Part shown: positions 16,367 through 25,365 of the stretch, in pieces
Numbering within the stretch: position 1 is the stretch's first letter
Layout: each line of letters opens with the position of its first letter
Assembly: GCA_035709005.1 (NCBI GenBank)
Contig: DASTFB010000071.1
Coordinates: forward strand, 1 to 64,000
DNA length: 64,000 bases
Reading direction: 5' to 3'
From: Candidatus Methylomirabilota bacterium
GTDB taxonomy: Bacteria > Methylomirabilota > Methylomirabilia > Rokubacteriales > CSP1-6
Position numbers and translations under genes: made by a program
Notes under the pieces: generated by a model
Told to the model about the DNA's origin: nothing
Seen by the model: the letters and a program-made list of their open reading frames with translations, nothing else
Database searches by the model: none

Positions 16367-17775
16367 TCCTCGAGCAGTACTATCTCGGCTGTCTGGCGCA
16401 CGCGTCCTACCTGATCGCCGACGTAGGGACGAAGACGGCGGCGGTGGTCGATCCGCAGCGCGACGTGGATCAGTACGTGAACGACGCGGCGGCGCGGGGA
16501 CTGCGCATCCGCCACGTGTTTCTGACGCACTTTCACGCCGACTTTCTGGCCGGGCACCTGGAGCTTCGCGACCGGGTCGGCGCCCGGATCTATCTGGGAG
16601 CCCGGGCCCAGGCCGAGTACCCGTTCACTCCGGTCAAGGACGGCGACAGCCTCGAGTTCGGCTCCGTCCGCCTGGAATTCCTGGAAACGCCCGGACACAC
16701 GCCCGAGGGCGTGTCCATCGTGGTGTACGACCTGGCCAAGGACCGCCAGACTCCCCACGCCGTCCTGACCGGCGACACGCTCTTCATCGGGGACGTCGGC
16801 CGGCCCGACCTCATGGCCTCGATGGGTGTGACGGCCGAGGAGCTCGCGAGCATGCTGTACGACTCCCTGCGGAACAAATTGCTCGCGCTCCCGGACACCA
16901 CGCTGATCTACCCGGCCCACGGGGCGGGGTCGATGTGCGGCAAGAACCTGAGCACCGAGCGGGTGTCGACCATCGGCGTCCAGCGACAGTACAATTACGC
17001 CCTCCGCCCGATGAGCCGGGAAGAGTTCATCCGTCTCGTCACCGCGGATCAACCGGAAGCTCCGCAGTATTTTTCGTACGACGCGATTCTCAACCGGAAA
17101 GAGCGGCCGACGCTGCAGCGCAGTCTCGAGCGCGCACTGGTGCCGATCAGCCTGGACGAGGTGTTGCGGCGACAGGCCATGGGAAGCCAGATCGTGGACG
17201 CCCGCGATCCGGCGGATTTCGCCGGGGCCCATCTGGCCGGGGCCCTGAACATCGGCCTCGGCGGCCGGTATGCCAGCTGGGCGGGGACACTCCTCGACCG
17301 GGAGCGCCCCATCGTGATCATCGCGGAGCCCGGACGCGAGCTGGAGGCGGCCCTCCGCCTGGGGCGGATCGGCTTCGATCACGTCGCCGGGTACCTCGAG
17401 GGCGGGATGCAGGCCCTCGACGGGCGCCCGGATCTGCTACGTCGAACGGAGCGGGTCACCGCCCTCACGCTGGCCGAGCAGCTGGTGTCCGCCGATCCCC
17501 CGGCGGTGGTGGACGTTCGCACCGACGCCGAGTGGCAGGCCAAGCGCATCGCCGGGAGCCGCAACGTCCCTCTGAACCATCTGCGAGCCCGCGCAAGCGA
17601 GCTGCCACGAGACCACGCGGTCGTGGTCTATTGTCAAACGGGGTACCGGTCGTCGATCGCCGCGAGTATCCTCGAACAGGAGGGGTTGGCGCGGGTGGTG
17701 GACCTGGTCGGCGGATTCACCGCCTGGGACCAGCAGGCGATCTCGACCGAGAAAAGGAGCCCTGCCCATGTATGA
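16363..17775 (+). CDS. MBL-fold hydrolase with two rhodanese domains (persulfide dioxygenase-type)
   Basis: This 470-residue protein has an N-terminal metallo-beta-lactamase domain (residues 1-240; THFHADF at 55-61, GHTPEG, TGDTLF, YPAHGAG) of the persulfide dioxygenase/CstB-like group, then two rhodanese domains. In the first rhodanese the active cysteine is missing ([10 protein letters not shown]); in the second it is present ([11 protein letters not shown]). Such proteins oxidise or relay persulfide sulfur. The two sulfur-transport-like YeeE genes that follow support a role in sulfide or thiosulfate handling. It overlaps its neighbours on both sides by 4 and 8 bases. Confidence 0.9.
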   Translation: MILEQYYLGCLAHASYLIADVGTKTAAVVDPQRDVDQYVNDAAARGLRIRHVFLTHFHADFLAGHLELRDRVGARIYLGARAQAEYPFTPVKDGDSLEFGSVRLEFLETPGHTPEGVSIVVYDLAKDRQTPHAVLTGDTLFIGDVGRPDLMASMGVTAEELASMLYDSLRNKLLALPDTTLIYPAHGAGSMCGKNLSTERVSTIGVQRQYNYALRPMSREEFIRLVTADQPEAPQYFSYDAILNRKERPTLQRSLERALVPISLDEVLRRQAMGSQIVDARDPADFAGAHLAGALNIGLGGRYASWAGTLLDRERPIVIIAEPGRELEAALRLGRIGFDHVAGYLEGGMQALDGRPDLLRRTERVTALTLAEQLVSADPPAVVDVRTDAEWQAKRIAGSRNVPLNHLRARASELPRDHAVVVYCQTGYRSSIAASILEQEGLARVVDLVGGFTAWDQQAISTEKRSPAHV

Positions 17776-18265
17776 CGCGATCTTCGTCGCGCCGTGGCCC
17801 TGGTGGGTCGCGGGCCCGGCCATCGGCCTCGTGGTGATCCTGCTCGCCTGGACCACCGGCAAGCCCCTGGGCGTGTCCACCGGCTACGGGGCCGTCTGCG
17901 CGCTCACGTCGCGGCTGCCCTTCTTCCAGCAGGCCGAGTACGCGGCGCGCTGGCGGATCGCCTTCATCCTGGGCCTGCCCATCGGTGGGCTGCTAGCCGC
18001 GGCGCTGGCCGGCGGCTTCGCCCCGACGCTGGGCTTCGGCGCCCTCGACGAGCTGACCCGCGGCTCCCTGGCCCTCAAGGCAGGCGTGCTCTTCGTGGGC
18101 GGCCTCCTCATCGGCGCCGGCGCGCGCTGGGCCGGAGGCTGCCCCAGCGGGCACAGCATCGTGGGCATCGCCCAGGGCGCCGTGTCCAGCCTCGTCGCCA
18201 CCGTGGCGTTCGTGATGAGTGGCGTGGTGGTCTATAACCTGCTGGTCGCACTTCTGGGGGACTGA
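17768..18265 (+). CDS. YeeE/YedE-family sulfur transport protein, first half
   Basis: A 165-residue membrane protein with about four helices and the conserved cysteine motif GGCPSGHS used by TsuA/YeeE-type thiosulfate channels. It overlaps the MBL-rhodanese gene by 8 bases and precedes a second YeeE-like gene, so the two small proteins probably form one split transporter. Predicted role: uptake or release of thiosulfate or a related sulfur anion, feeding the rhodanese. Confidence 0.87.
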   Translation: MYDAIFVAPWPWWVAGPAIGLVVILLAWTTGKPLGVSTGYGAVCALTSRLPFFQQAEYAARWRIAFILGLPIGGLLAAALAGGFAPTLGFGALDELTRGSLALKAGVLFVGGLLIGAGARWAGGCPSGHSIVGIAQGAVSSLVATVAFVMSGVVVYNLLVALLGD

Positions 18266-18268
18266 GCG

Positions 18269-18715
18269 ATGCCGGGCCCCGTGTTCGCCCTCTTCGGTGT
18301 CCTCTTCGGATTCGTCCTGTCGCGGGCGCGCGTGACCGACTACGACGTGATCGCCGGAATGTTCCGCCTCGCCGAGTTCCACCTGTACGGCGTCATCGGC
18401 TCGGCCATCGCCACGGCGGCCCTGGGCTTCTGGCTGTTGCGTCGCGGCGGCAACCGGACTATCGGGGGCGCCCCCCTTGAGCTGCGCCGCAAGCCATGGC
18501 AACGCGGGGCGGTCTGGGGCGGTCTCGTGCTCGGTGCCGGCTGGGCCCTCAGCGGGGCCTGTCCCGGCACGTCGCTCGTGCAGATCGGCGAAGGCAAGAT
18601 CGTCGCGCTCTTCACCGTCGCCGGCATTTTGCTCGGCACCTACGTGTACGGATGGGTCCGGTCGACGCTGAGAGAGCCGCCGGTGGTCCGACGGGCGCCA
18701 CTGACGGCGCGGTAG
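18269..18715 (+). CDS. YeeE/YedE-family sulfur transport protein, second half
   Basis: A 148-residue membrane protein with about four helices and the second conserved cysteine motif, SGACPGTS. It follows the first half after three bases. In larger YeeE proteins both cysteine motifs are in one chain; here they are split across two genes, as in the paired DUF395 arrangement. Confidence 0.87.
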   Translation: MPGPVFALFGVLFGFVLSRARVTDYDVIAGMFRLAEFHLYGVIGSAIATAALGFWLLRRGGNRTIGGAPLELRRKPWQRGAVWGGLVLGAGWALSGACPGTSLVQIGEGKIVALFTVAGILLGTYVYGWVRSTLREPPVVRRAPLTAR

Positions 18716-18753
18716 GTGACAGGACGACGCGCAGATGAAGGAGGCGTGAGCTT

Positions 18754-19155
18754 ATGCGTACGGCGACGTTCTATCGGGCCGTCATGGCGGCCAGCGCCGA
18801 CCGCCGTCCGGCCGAGGTCAAGCGTGTGACGGCGGCGGTCTTCCACGCCCTCAGAGACCGGCTAACCCCGGAGGAGGCCGACCAGCTGGTCGCCCAGCTG
18901 CCGCGTGAGCTGCAGGAGGTGTGGCGGGTGGGGGAGCGAGCCGGGAGGAAGCCCGAGAAGCTGCATCGCCCGGCGTTCTATCAGCGGGTGATGAAAGAGG
19001 CCCAGCTGGGCTCGATCCGACAAGCGCGGTGGATGACCCTGGCCGTGCTCGGGGCGCTCAAGGAGTCGCTGTCTCCCGGCGAGGCTGAAGACGTTCTCGC
19101 CCAGCTCCCCAAGGACCTGAAGGAGCTATGGATCGAGGCCCAGGTCCCGGCGTGA
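18754..19155 (+). CDS. DUF2267 protein
   Basis: A 133-residue helical protein of the DUF2267 family. It has an internal repeat: FYRAVM...LTPEEADQLVAQLPRELQEVW in the first half and FYQRVM...LSPGEAEDVLAQLPKDLKELW in the second. An AAGGAGGCG ribosome binding site precedes the ATG. DUF2267 proteins often sit with CBS and stress genes, as here, but no biochemical role is established. Confidence 0.88.
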   Translation: MRTATFYRAVMAASADRRPAEVKRVTAAVFHALRDRLTPEEADQLVAQLPRELQEVWRVGERAGRKPEKLHRPAFYQRVMKEAQLGSIRQARWMTLAVLGALKESLSPGEAEDVLAQLPKDLKELWIEAQVPA

Positions 19156-19162
19156 GGCGCTG

Positions 19163-19807
19163 ATGCTCATCAGGGACGTCATGCAGCCCAGGCTCGTCAC
19201 GGTGACGCCGCAGGCCACGCTGGCCGAGGCCATGCGCCTGGTCGGTGAGCGGGGCATCCGCCACCTCCCCGTGGTCGCCGGGGACGAGCTCGTCGGGATC
19301 GTGTCGGACCGCGACCTCAAGCGGGCCATGGCGTCGCCGGCCACCAGCCTGGTGCGGAACGAGCTCGCGTACCTGCTGGCCAGGGTGACAGTGGACGAGA
19401 TCATGACGCGGGCGGTGATCACGATCAGCCCCAGCTTCGCGGTGGAGGACGCCGCCCGGCTCATGGTCACCGAGAAGATCAGTGCGTTGCCGGTCACGGA
19501 GTCGGGGCGCCTCATCGGCATCGTCACCGAGACCGACATTCTGGAGCTCTTCGTACGGGCGCTGGGCGCCAGCGAGCCGTCCAGCCGCGTGGACGTGATG
19601 CTGGCGGACGAGCGGTCTGGGCTAGGCGGGATCGTGGACGCCGTGGAGAAGGCGGGGGCCGCGATCTCGAGCATCGTGACCCTGCGTGACCCTAGCGGGC
19701 GTCGAGAGGCGATCCTACGCGTCGCCACCATCGATCCCGGCCGCGTGGTCGGCGCGCTGACCGCGGCCGGGCATTCCGTCCGCGACGGTTACCGCCGTCC
19801 GAGCTGA
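19163..19807 (+). CDS. Two-CBS-domain protein with C-terminal ACT-like domain (AcuB type)
   Basis: This 214-residue protein has two CBS domains (about 1-60 and 72-135), which bind adenine nucleotides, followed by a domain resembling ACT (about 140-210). Motifs include VMQPRLVTVTPQATLAEAM, IVSDRDLKRA and IVTETDILELF. It follows the DUF2267 gene by seven bases. The downstream ADP-forming acyl-CoA synthetase makes an energy-sensing role in acetate metabolism plausible (inference). Confidence 0.9.
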   Translation: MLIRDVMQPRLVTVTPQATLAEAMRLVGERGIRHLPVVAGDELVGIVSDRDLKRAMASPATSLVRNELAYLLARVTVDEIMTRAVITISPSFAVEDAARLMVTEKISALPVTESGRLIGIVTETDILELFVRALGASEPSSRVDVMLADERSGLGGIVDAVEKAGAAISSIVTLRDPSGRREAILRVATIDPGRVVGALTAAGHSVRDGYRRPS

Positions 19808-19834
19808 CCCCGTGAGGCGAGCACGTTCACGGGG
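19808..19834. terminator. Hairpin between convergent genes
   Basis: CCCCGTGA and TCACGGGG form a perfect 8-bp stem with an 11-base loop, starting immediately after the CBS gene stop and covering the last bases of the GNAT gene. There is no T-tract, so it may act as a bidirectional, Rho-assisted terminator. Confidence 0.4.
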
Positions 19835-20414
19835 TGCCCGTCCGCGGGCGGCCGGCGGCATCCTGTGCCGGAGGCGTGAACACGATCTCGACCACGCCCT
19901 GTTCGAGCCGGCTCTGCTCGACGTCGGCGAAACGCCGGATGAGGTCGAGCATGCGCGGGTTGTCGGCCAGCACGTAGGCGACGAAGCGCCGGATCCCTCG
20001 GGCGCCGGCCGCCTGGAGCACGGCCTTGAACAGGATGGTTCCCAGTCCTCGATTCTGCCAGCCATCCTGCACGACGAACGCCACCTCGGCGGTATCCTCA
20101 CGGTCGGTCGGCTCGTAGCGGCCTACGGCCACCAGCTCGGGGCCATGCGGCCCGTCGTGCTCGGCGACGAGCGCCAGGCGACGGCGGTAATCCACGGTGG
20201 CCAGGAGCTTCGCCCAGTCGGGCGGCAGGCGCCGCATCACCGTGAAGAAGCGCTGGTACGCCGTGTGCCGGCTGAGGCGGTCGTAGAGCTCGATGAGGCG
20301 CGATTGGTCATCGCCGCGGATCGGCCGGAGGCCGACCGGCGTGCCGTCGCGGAGCGTGACGAGACGCTCGAGCTCGCGTGGATAGCCGGCGAGACCCGCC
20401 GTGGTCGGAACCAT
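19827..20414 (-). CDS. GNAT-family N-acetyltransferase
   Basis: A 195-residue single GNAT domain with acetyl-CoA binding motif A as FVVQDGWQNRGLGTILFKAVL (Q/RxxGxG/A). The N-terminus (GTPVGLRPIRGDDQSRL) resembles the GNAT part of Pat-type protein acetyltransferases that modify acyl-CoA synthetases. It faces away from the cytochrome c and ADP-forming synthetase genes, with overlap-free divergent starts. The target is unknown; the synthetase is the obvious candidate. Confidence 0.85.
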   Translation of the reverse strand: MVPTTAGLAGYPRELERLVTLRDGTPVGLRPIRGDDQSRLIELYDRLSRHTAYQRFFTVMRRLPPDWAKLLATVDYRRRLALVAEHDGPHGPELVAVGRYEPTDREDTAEVAFVVQDGWQNRGLGTILFKAVLQAAGARGIRRFVAYVLADNPRMLDLIRRFADVEQSRLEQGVVEIVFTPPAQDAAGRPRTGTP

Positions 20415-20488
20415 GGCGCGCCCGATTGTCGCAGGGTTTCCGACCCCGCGCCAACCCGAAGGAGGTCGACGACGATGGAGGCGAGCCG

Positions 20489-20812
20489 GTGACGTGGCGG
20501 GCCGGCGCGGCCGCGCTCTGGTTCGTGCTGCTGGCAGCGTCGCGGCCAGCGGCTCAGGACCAGCCGGCGGTCGTGGCCGAAGGCGAGCGGCTGTTCCGCG
20601 TCCAGGGCTGCTACGGCTGCCACACCGTGGGCCGGTTCGGCACGCCGATCGGGCCCGATCTCTCCCGCGTCGGCGTCAAATACTCGAAAGACTACCTGGC
20701 GCGCTGGCTCACCGATCCCGAAGCCCAGCGTCCCCACGCTCATATGCCGAAGCTCGAGCTCGATCCGGCGGAGGTCGAGGCCCTCGCCGCCTACCTGGCG
20801 ACGCGACGGTGA
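20489..20812 (+). CDS. Small secreted mono-heme cytochrome c
   Basis: A 107-residue protein with a signal peptide (AALWFVLLAASRPAAA type, cleaved near AAQ) and one heme c site (CYGCH). A distal Met is available in HAHMPKLELDP, a class I arrangement. I chose the GTG at 20489 because GGAGG precedes it; the longer ATG start would destroy the signal peptide. It overlaps the next gene by four bases (GTGA). It could be an electron donor for the CuA enzyme in this window, but this is speculation. Confidence 0.85.
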   Translation: MTWRAGAAALWFVLLAASRPAAQDQPAVVAEGERLFRVQGCYGCHTVGRFGTPIGPDLSRVGVKYSKDYLARWLTDPEAQRPHAHMPKLELDPAEVEALAAYLATRR

Positions 20813-22974
20813 CGGATCGGGCCCCAGGCAAGGGCTCTCTGGCTGCGTTCTTCGAGCCGCGGAGCGTCGCCGTCGTCGGGGCGTCTCGAAACCCGGCCAA
20901 GGTCGGCGGCAGCGTTCTGGCGAATCTGGTGTCGGGACGGTTCGACGGACGCATCATCCCCGTCAACGCGCGGTCCGAGACGGTGCAGGGCCTGCGCGCC
21001 GTGCCCTCCATCCTGGACGCCGAGGAGCCGGTCGATCTGGCCGTCATCACGGTGCCGGGCCCCCAGGTGTTGCCGGTCCTGAAGGAGTGCGCGCGGAAGG
21101 GCGTCGCCGGGGCCATCGTCATCTCGGCCGGGTTCCGGGAGACGGCCGGGGAGGGGCAAGCGCGAGAAGCGGAGCTGCGCGCCTGGCTTCGGGATCAGCC
21201 GATGCGTATCCTCGGCCCGAACTCGCTCGGGTGGATCCGGCCGGCTCGCCGGCTCAACGCGACCTTCGCGCCGGGCATGCCGCCGGCCGGGCGCATCGGC
21301 TTCATCTCGCATTCCGGTGCGCTCGCCGTGGCCATCCTCGACTGGTCCCGCGGACGCCGGATGGGATTCTCGCTCTTCGCCAGTCTCGGCAACCAGGCTG
21401 ACCTGACCGAGACCGACGTGTTGCGCGAAGCCGCCTCGGATGGCGAGACGGGGGTCATCGCCGCGTACCTGGAGGGCGTCGCCGACGGCCGGGCGTTTTT
21501 CGAGGCCCTGCGCGAGGCGGCGACGGTGAAGCCGGTGGTGGTGCTCAAGGCCGGTCGGTCGGCCGAGGGGGCGCGCGCCGTGTCGTCCCACACCGGCGCC
21601 CTGGCCGGTTCCGACCGGGCCTTCGAGGCGGCGGTGAGGCAGGCGGGTGCCCTGCGGGTGACGCGCATCGAAGAGCTCTTCGACGTGGCCCGGGCGTTGG
21701 AGAGCCAACCGCTGCCGCGCGGGCGTCGCCTGCTCATCATGACCAACGGGGGCGGCCTCGGCATCGTGGCCGCGGACGCCGCCCGCGACGTCCGCCTCAC
21801 CATACCGACGCTGGGGGAAGAGACGCGGCGACGGTTGCGAGCGGTGTTGCCTGCGACGGCCGGGCTGACCAACCCGGTCGATCTGATCGGCGACGCCGAC
21901 GCCGCCCGCTTCAGCGACGCCCTGCACGCCGTGGGGTCGGCCGATGTCGCCGACACGGCGCTCGTGCTCCTCACGGCCCAGGCCGGAACCGACTCCAGCC
22001 AGGTGGCCCGGGCCATCATCGGGGCGACGCGAGGGTGGACGATTCCCGTGGTGGCGGCGTTCGTGGGAGGCGGCAGGGTCGCGCCCGGTGCGGCCGCCCT
22101 CGAAGAGGCCGGCATTCCCTGCTACCCGTTTCCCGAGCGGGCAGTCACCGCGCTGGCGGGAATGGCAACGGTGGCCGAGGGCCGGCTGCTCCGTCGCGCC
22201 GCCGCGCCCCGGCTGGCTCCGGACCGGGGCGCCGAAGCCCGGCAGGCGCTCCGTCGCGCCGCGGCAGGTGGCCTCGGCCTCCTCGAGCTCACGCCTCTTC
22301 TCGAGGGCTACGGTCTTCGTGTCGCGGCCGGGCGAATGGCGACGACCCCGCAGCAGGCGGCGGGGGTGGCGCAGGCCATCGGCTTTCCCGTGGCCGTCAA
22401 GATCGTGTCGCCGGATATCGTCCACAAGACCGACGCCGGCGGGATCAGCCTCGATCTCGATTCCGCCGAGAGCGTCGTGCAGGCGACGAGCGCCATGCTG
22501 GCCCGCGTCGCCCAGCGCCGGCCCGAGGCCCGCGTGAGCGGCGTTCTGGTCCAGCCCATGGTGCCGGTGGGGCAGGAGCTCCTCGTGGGCGCGGTCCGGG
22601 ACCCGCAGTTCGGCCCCGTCGTCGTGGTCGGCTTCGGCGGGGTCTACGTGGAAGTGCTGGGCGACACCGCCGCCCGGCTGGCACCGGTGACAGTGGACGA
22701 GGCTCGTGGGATGCTTGGCGAGCTCAAGATGGCGCCTGTGCTTGCCGGCGCTCGCGGAAGAGCGCCGGTCGATCTCCCCATGCTCGCGGACGCGATCAGC
22801 CGCTTTTCCATGCTGGCGGCGGAGACGCCGGAGCTGTCGGAGGTCGAGATCAACCCGCTCGTGGTTGACGCTCGCGGAGCGGTCGTCGTCGACGCCCGGG
22901 CCACGCTGGTCGCCACAACCAGCCCGGCGACGCTGCCCGGCGGCCCCCCGGCGGCGGTGGCGAGGAGAGACTGA
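20809..22974 (+). CDS. ADP-forming acyl-CoA synthetase (acetate-CoA ligase type), alpha-beta fusion
   Basis: The 721-residue protein contains a CoA-binding domain (about 12-140), the succinyl-CoA-ligase-like flavodoxin domains (about 150-455) with the phosphohistidine H261 in SSHTGALAGSD, and a C-terminal ATP-grasp domain (about 490-705; IVSPDIVHKTDAGG, QELLVGAVRDPQFGP, EINPLVV). It makes ATP from acyl-CoA or the reverse. The GTG start overlaps the cytochrome c stop. A divergent GNAT gene and a downstream double Usp are the neighbours. The acyl substrate is not predictable. Confidence 0.93.
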   Translation: MTDRAPGKGSLAAFFEPRSVAVVGASRNPAKVGGSVLANLVSGRFDGRIIPVNARSETVQGLRAVPSILDAEEPVDLAVITVPGPQVLPVLKECARKGVAGAIVISAGFRETAGEGQAREAELRAWLRDQPMRILGPNSLGWIRPARRLNATFAPGMPPAGRIGFISHSGALAVAILDWSRGRRMGFSLFASLGNQADLTETDVLREAASDGETGVIAAYLEGVADGRAFFEALREAATVKPVVVLKAGRSAEGARAVSSHTGALAGSDRAFEAAVRQAGALRVTRIEELFDVARALESQPLPRGRRLLIMTNGGGLGIVAADAARDVRLTIPTLGEETRRRLRAVLPATAGLTNPVDLIGDADAARFSDALHAVGSADVADTALVLLTAQAGTDSSQVARAIIGATRGWTIPVVAAFVGGGRVAPGAAALEEAGIPCYPFPERAVTALAGMATVAEGRLLRRAAAPRLAPDRGAEARQALRRAAAGGLGLLELTPLLEGYGLRVAAGRMATTPQQAAGVAQAIGFPVAVKIVSPDIVHKTDAGGISLDLDSAESVVQATSAMLARVAQRRPEARVSGVLVQPMVPVGQELLVGAVRDPQFGPVVVVGFGGVYVEVLGDTAARLAPVTVDEARGMLGELKMAPVLAGARGRAPVDLPMLADAISRFSMLAAETPELSEVEINPLVVDARGAVVVDARATLVATTSPATLPGGPPAAVARRD

Positions 22975-23855
22975 TGGCGCGAGCGAAGGAATTTCGCGTC
23001 GTGGTGGCGACGGACGGGTCGGCGGGCGGACGGGCCGCGGTGGCCGTGGCCGCCACGTTTCCCTGGCCCGCCCGGGCTCGGGTGCTGGGGGTGGTGGCGC
23101 GGTCGCGTCCGCCCCTGGCCGCCGAGTGGCCCGGACCGCTGTGGGCCGCGGTCGATGAAAGCCTCGATCGTGTGGCGGTGGCCGCCCGCCGGGTGCTGCG
23201 GGGCCGGTGGCCGACCGCCGAGGTCGTCGTGCTCGACAAGCCGCCGGTGGAAGCGATCCTGGCCGAAGCCCGCGGTGCCGCCGTCATCGTGGTCGGCTCC
23301 CGCGGCCACGGAGCGCTGGGCCGGCTGGTGCTGGGCAGCGTCTCGCGGGACGTCGTGCGCAAGGCCGCCTGCTCCACGCTCGTCGTCAAGGGACAGCCGG
23401 AAGTCGTGCGCCGCATGGTCGTGGGCATCGATGGTTCGGCCAACGCGCGGAGAGCGGTCGACTTCGTGGCCAGGCTGCCGGCGCCCCGCGGCGGTCAGGT
23501 GATGCTCGTGCGCGCGTTGGAACCCCTGCGCATCGGCTCCCTCGGACTGATGCCGGCGGGTGTGCGAAGTGTCCTGGCCGGCCAGCTGGCGGCCGACCGC
23601 GAGGCCCAGACGCGGACGGCCCGCCGGGAGCTCGCGGCCGCCAGCGCCGTGCTCAAGCGAGCGGGCTGGAGCGTCCGCAGCGCGATTCGATGGGGAATTC
23701 CGATCGACGAGTTGCTGGCGGCCTGCCGCACCGGCGATGCCCACGTCCTCGTGGTGGGGGCCCGGGGCACCGGCGGCGTCGCCCGTATGCTGCTGGGCAG
23801 CGCCGCCGAGGGCGCGCTCTCTCGTTCGCGCATTCCCGTGCTGATCGTGCGCTAG
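22974..23855 (+). CDS. Tandem universal stress protein (two Usp domains)
   Basis: A 293-residue protein with two Usp domains (about 5-138 and 143-293). Nucleotide loops are GSRGHGALGRLVLGSVSRDVV and GARGTGGVARMLLGSAAEGAL. Its ATG shares one base with the synthetase stop (TGATG), so they are coupled. Double Usp proteins usually form a pseudo-dimer. Confidence 0.93.
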   Translation: MARAKEFRVVVATDGSAGGRAAVAVAATFPWPARARVLGVVARSRPPLAAEWPGPLWAAVDESLDRVAVAARRVLRGRWPTAEVVVLDKPPVEAILAEARGAAVIVVGSRGHGALGRLVLGSVSRDVVRKAACSTLVVKGQPEVVRRMVVGIDGSANARRAVDFVARLPAPRGGQVMLVRALEPLRIGSLGLMPAGVRSVLAGQLAADREAQTRTARRELAAASAVLKRAGWSVRSAIRWGIPIDELLAACRTGDAHVLVVGARGTGGVARMLLGSAAEGALSRSRIPVLIVR

Positions 23856-23859
23856 GCGC

Positions 23860-24531
23860 TCACCAGGCGTGGCGGGCGGGCTCGGGCCCGTCCGCCGTGG
23901 GGGCCAGGGCCGTGTCCGGCCCGATGAAGGCGAGGCTGTCCCAGTGGGGCATCTCGCGCACGACCGCCGCATAGGACGAGGTCCGGATCTTCTGGTCGAA
24001 CTCCTGACGGCCCGCCGCGATGAAGCTCTGGCCATCGAGCACGACGTCGAAGATTCTCCAGCGGCCGTCCTGCAGGCGAAGCCGGAACTCGATGGCGGCG
24101 GTCATGCGCAGAGTGCCGATCTTCCATTTGACCGTGGCGTGATTGCCGTCGATCACGTCGGTCGAACGCAGGACGCTGACCCACCGACTGTGACGCACGT
24201 GCGGGACGTACAGGCGCTCGAGCAGATCGGTGAAGTGGCGAACGAACTCCGCGCGTTCAGCGGGCGTCCGGGCCGCCCAGTGGCACCACAGCACGCCTCG
24301 CGCCATGTGCTCGACGTCGAAGACGCCGGTGGAGAGATTGCGAAGCTCGTAGCGGACAACTCCGGGTATCGTGCTCGACGAACCGGAGACGGACTCGGCG
24401 GTGATCAGCAACGCGTTGACGCGATTGAGCGCCGTGCGAACCACTTCACCGGGCGCCTGCGGTGCGGCGATGAGCGCGGAGCTGACCGCTCGCCATGCCC
24501 CTCGTGCTTTCGTGCGCAGGTTGGTCATCAT
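23860..24531 (-). CDS. MlaC/Ttg2D-family lipid transport protein
   Basis: A 223-residue protein that resembles the MlaC phospholipid carrier (Tol_Tol_Ttg2): EFVRHFTDLLERLY, WKIGTLRMTAAIEFRLRLQDGRWRIFDVVLDGQS and the C-terminal GRQEFDQKIRTSSY. The N-terminus (MMTNLRTKARGAWRAV) is only weakly signal-peptide-like. I chose the ATG ATG pair at 24531/24528. It stands alone, without the MlaFEDB partners, and converges with the double Usp gene. Role in lipid trafficking is inferred from the family. Confidence 0.8.
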   Translation of the reverse strand: MMTNLRTKARGAWRAVSSALIAAPQAPGEVVRTALNRVNALLITAESVSGSSSTIPGVVRYELRNLSTGVFDVEHMARGVLWCHWAARTPAERAEFVRHFTDLLERLYVPHVRHSRWVSVLRSTDVIDGNHATVKWKIGTLRMTAAIEFRLRLQDGRWRIFDVVLDGQSFIAAGRQEFDQKIRTSSYAAVVREMPHWDSLAFIGPDTALAPTADGPEPARHAW

Positions 24532-24714
24532 GCTCGGACCCGGGTGCCAGCAACGTGCCAAGGATGGCGGGGCGAGGAGAACTAATACCTTGTGGTGGGC
24601 GCGCCCGTACGACGCTGTCCCGGCGCTGACACCTGGGCTGCCACGGTGACATCCCTGACGGCGGCTGATTATTGTCCAGTCTCGCGGGACGCGCCGCCGC
24701 CGTCGCCGGCGTCC

Positions 24715-25149
24715 TCAGTGCGGCAGCACAGGCACCGAGGAGGTGAACACCAGGTACGCGCGGGCCACCAGGCCCAGGAAATAGAGAGAATCGGGAAGCC
24801 AGGCCTCGCGGATCGCGTAGGTGCCGACCACGAGCACGCCCATGACGACCGGCAGCGAGATGAATTCCGGCAAGCGCAGCTGATAGAGGAATCCGCCGAC
24901 GACTTTGATCATGAAGGTCAGCAGCAATGCCGCCACGATGAGGACCACCGGCGTGACGATGACGAAGGAGATCAGAACGATGAGCGCCTCGGCGCCACCG
25001 CCCTCGTCGTCGAAGGCGGCCCGCACCCCGGGCTGGCCGGCCAGCCACCAGATCTGATCCCGCACCGTCTGGCTGGTGTGGGCCCACCAGCCGGCGACCA
25101 TGACGAGGACGAGCACGGACAGCAGCCAGAGCTTGCCACGCCTGCGCAT
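24715..25149 (-). CDS. Hypothetical membrane protein
   Basis: A 144-residue protein with an N-terminal helix (LWLLSVLVLVMVAGWWA), a short periplasmic-type loop, and three further hydrophobic helices (about 55-80, 95-115, 120-140). I recognise no family motif. CAGGGAG precedes the ATG at 25147-25149; a longer start about 18 codons upstream is possible. It is divergent from rlpA. Confidence 0.6.
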   Translation of the reverse strand: MRRRGKLWLLSVLVLVMVAGWWAHTSQTVRDQIWWLAGQPGVRAAFDDEGGGAEALIVLISFVIVTPVVLIVAALLLTFMIKVVGGFLYQLRLPEFISLPVVMGVLVVGTYAIREAWLPDSLYFLGLVARAYLVFTSSVPVLPH

Positions 25150-25275
25150 GACGACTCCCTGAGCAAAGCCGATACCATGCGCGGACCCGCGGGGATAACT
25201 CATTGCCAGCAAAGGCCTCGTGGATCGCGCGGTCGCGCGATGCGGCCGAATGGACTCAGCCCAGTTGGGCACGGT

Positions 25276-25292
25276 GTGACGTAAATCGTCAC
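25276..25292. promoter_or_regulatory. 17-bp palindrome in a divergent promoter region
   Basis: GTGACG-TAAAT-CGTCAC is a perfect 6-bp dyad with an AT-rich 5-base spacer, lying between the divergent membrane protein and rlpA genes. It has the form of a dimeric regulator operator; the regulator is unknown. Confidence 0.35.
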
Positions 25293-25365
25293 CGGCGGCC
25301 CGCGGGCGAGCAGGATCGCGCCGCGATTTCTTGCGGCGGCGGCGAAGCCTTTCGAGAATGGCGAC

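Noticed and set aside
22727-22742. TGGCGCCTGTGCTTGC as a sigma-54 promoter
   Set aside because: Spacing between TGGC and TTGC is one base too long and it lies inside the acyl-CoA synthetase gene.
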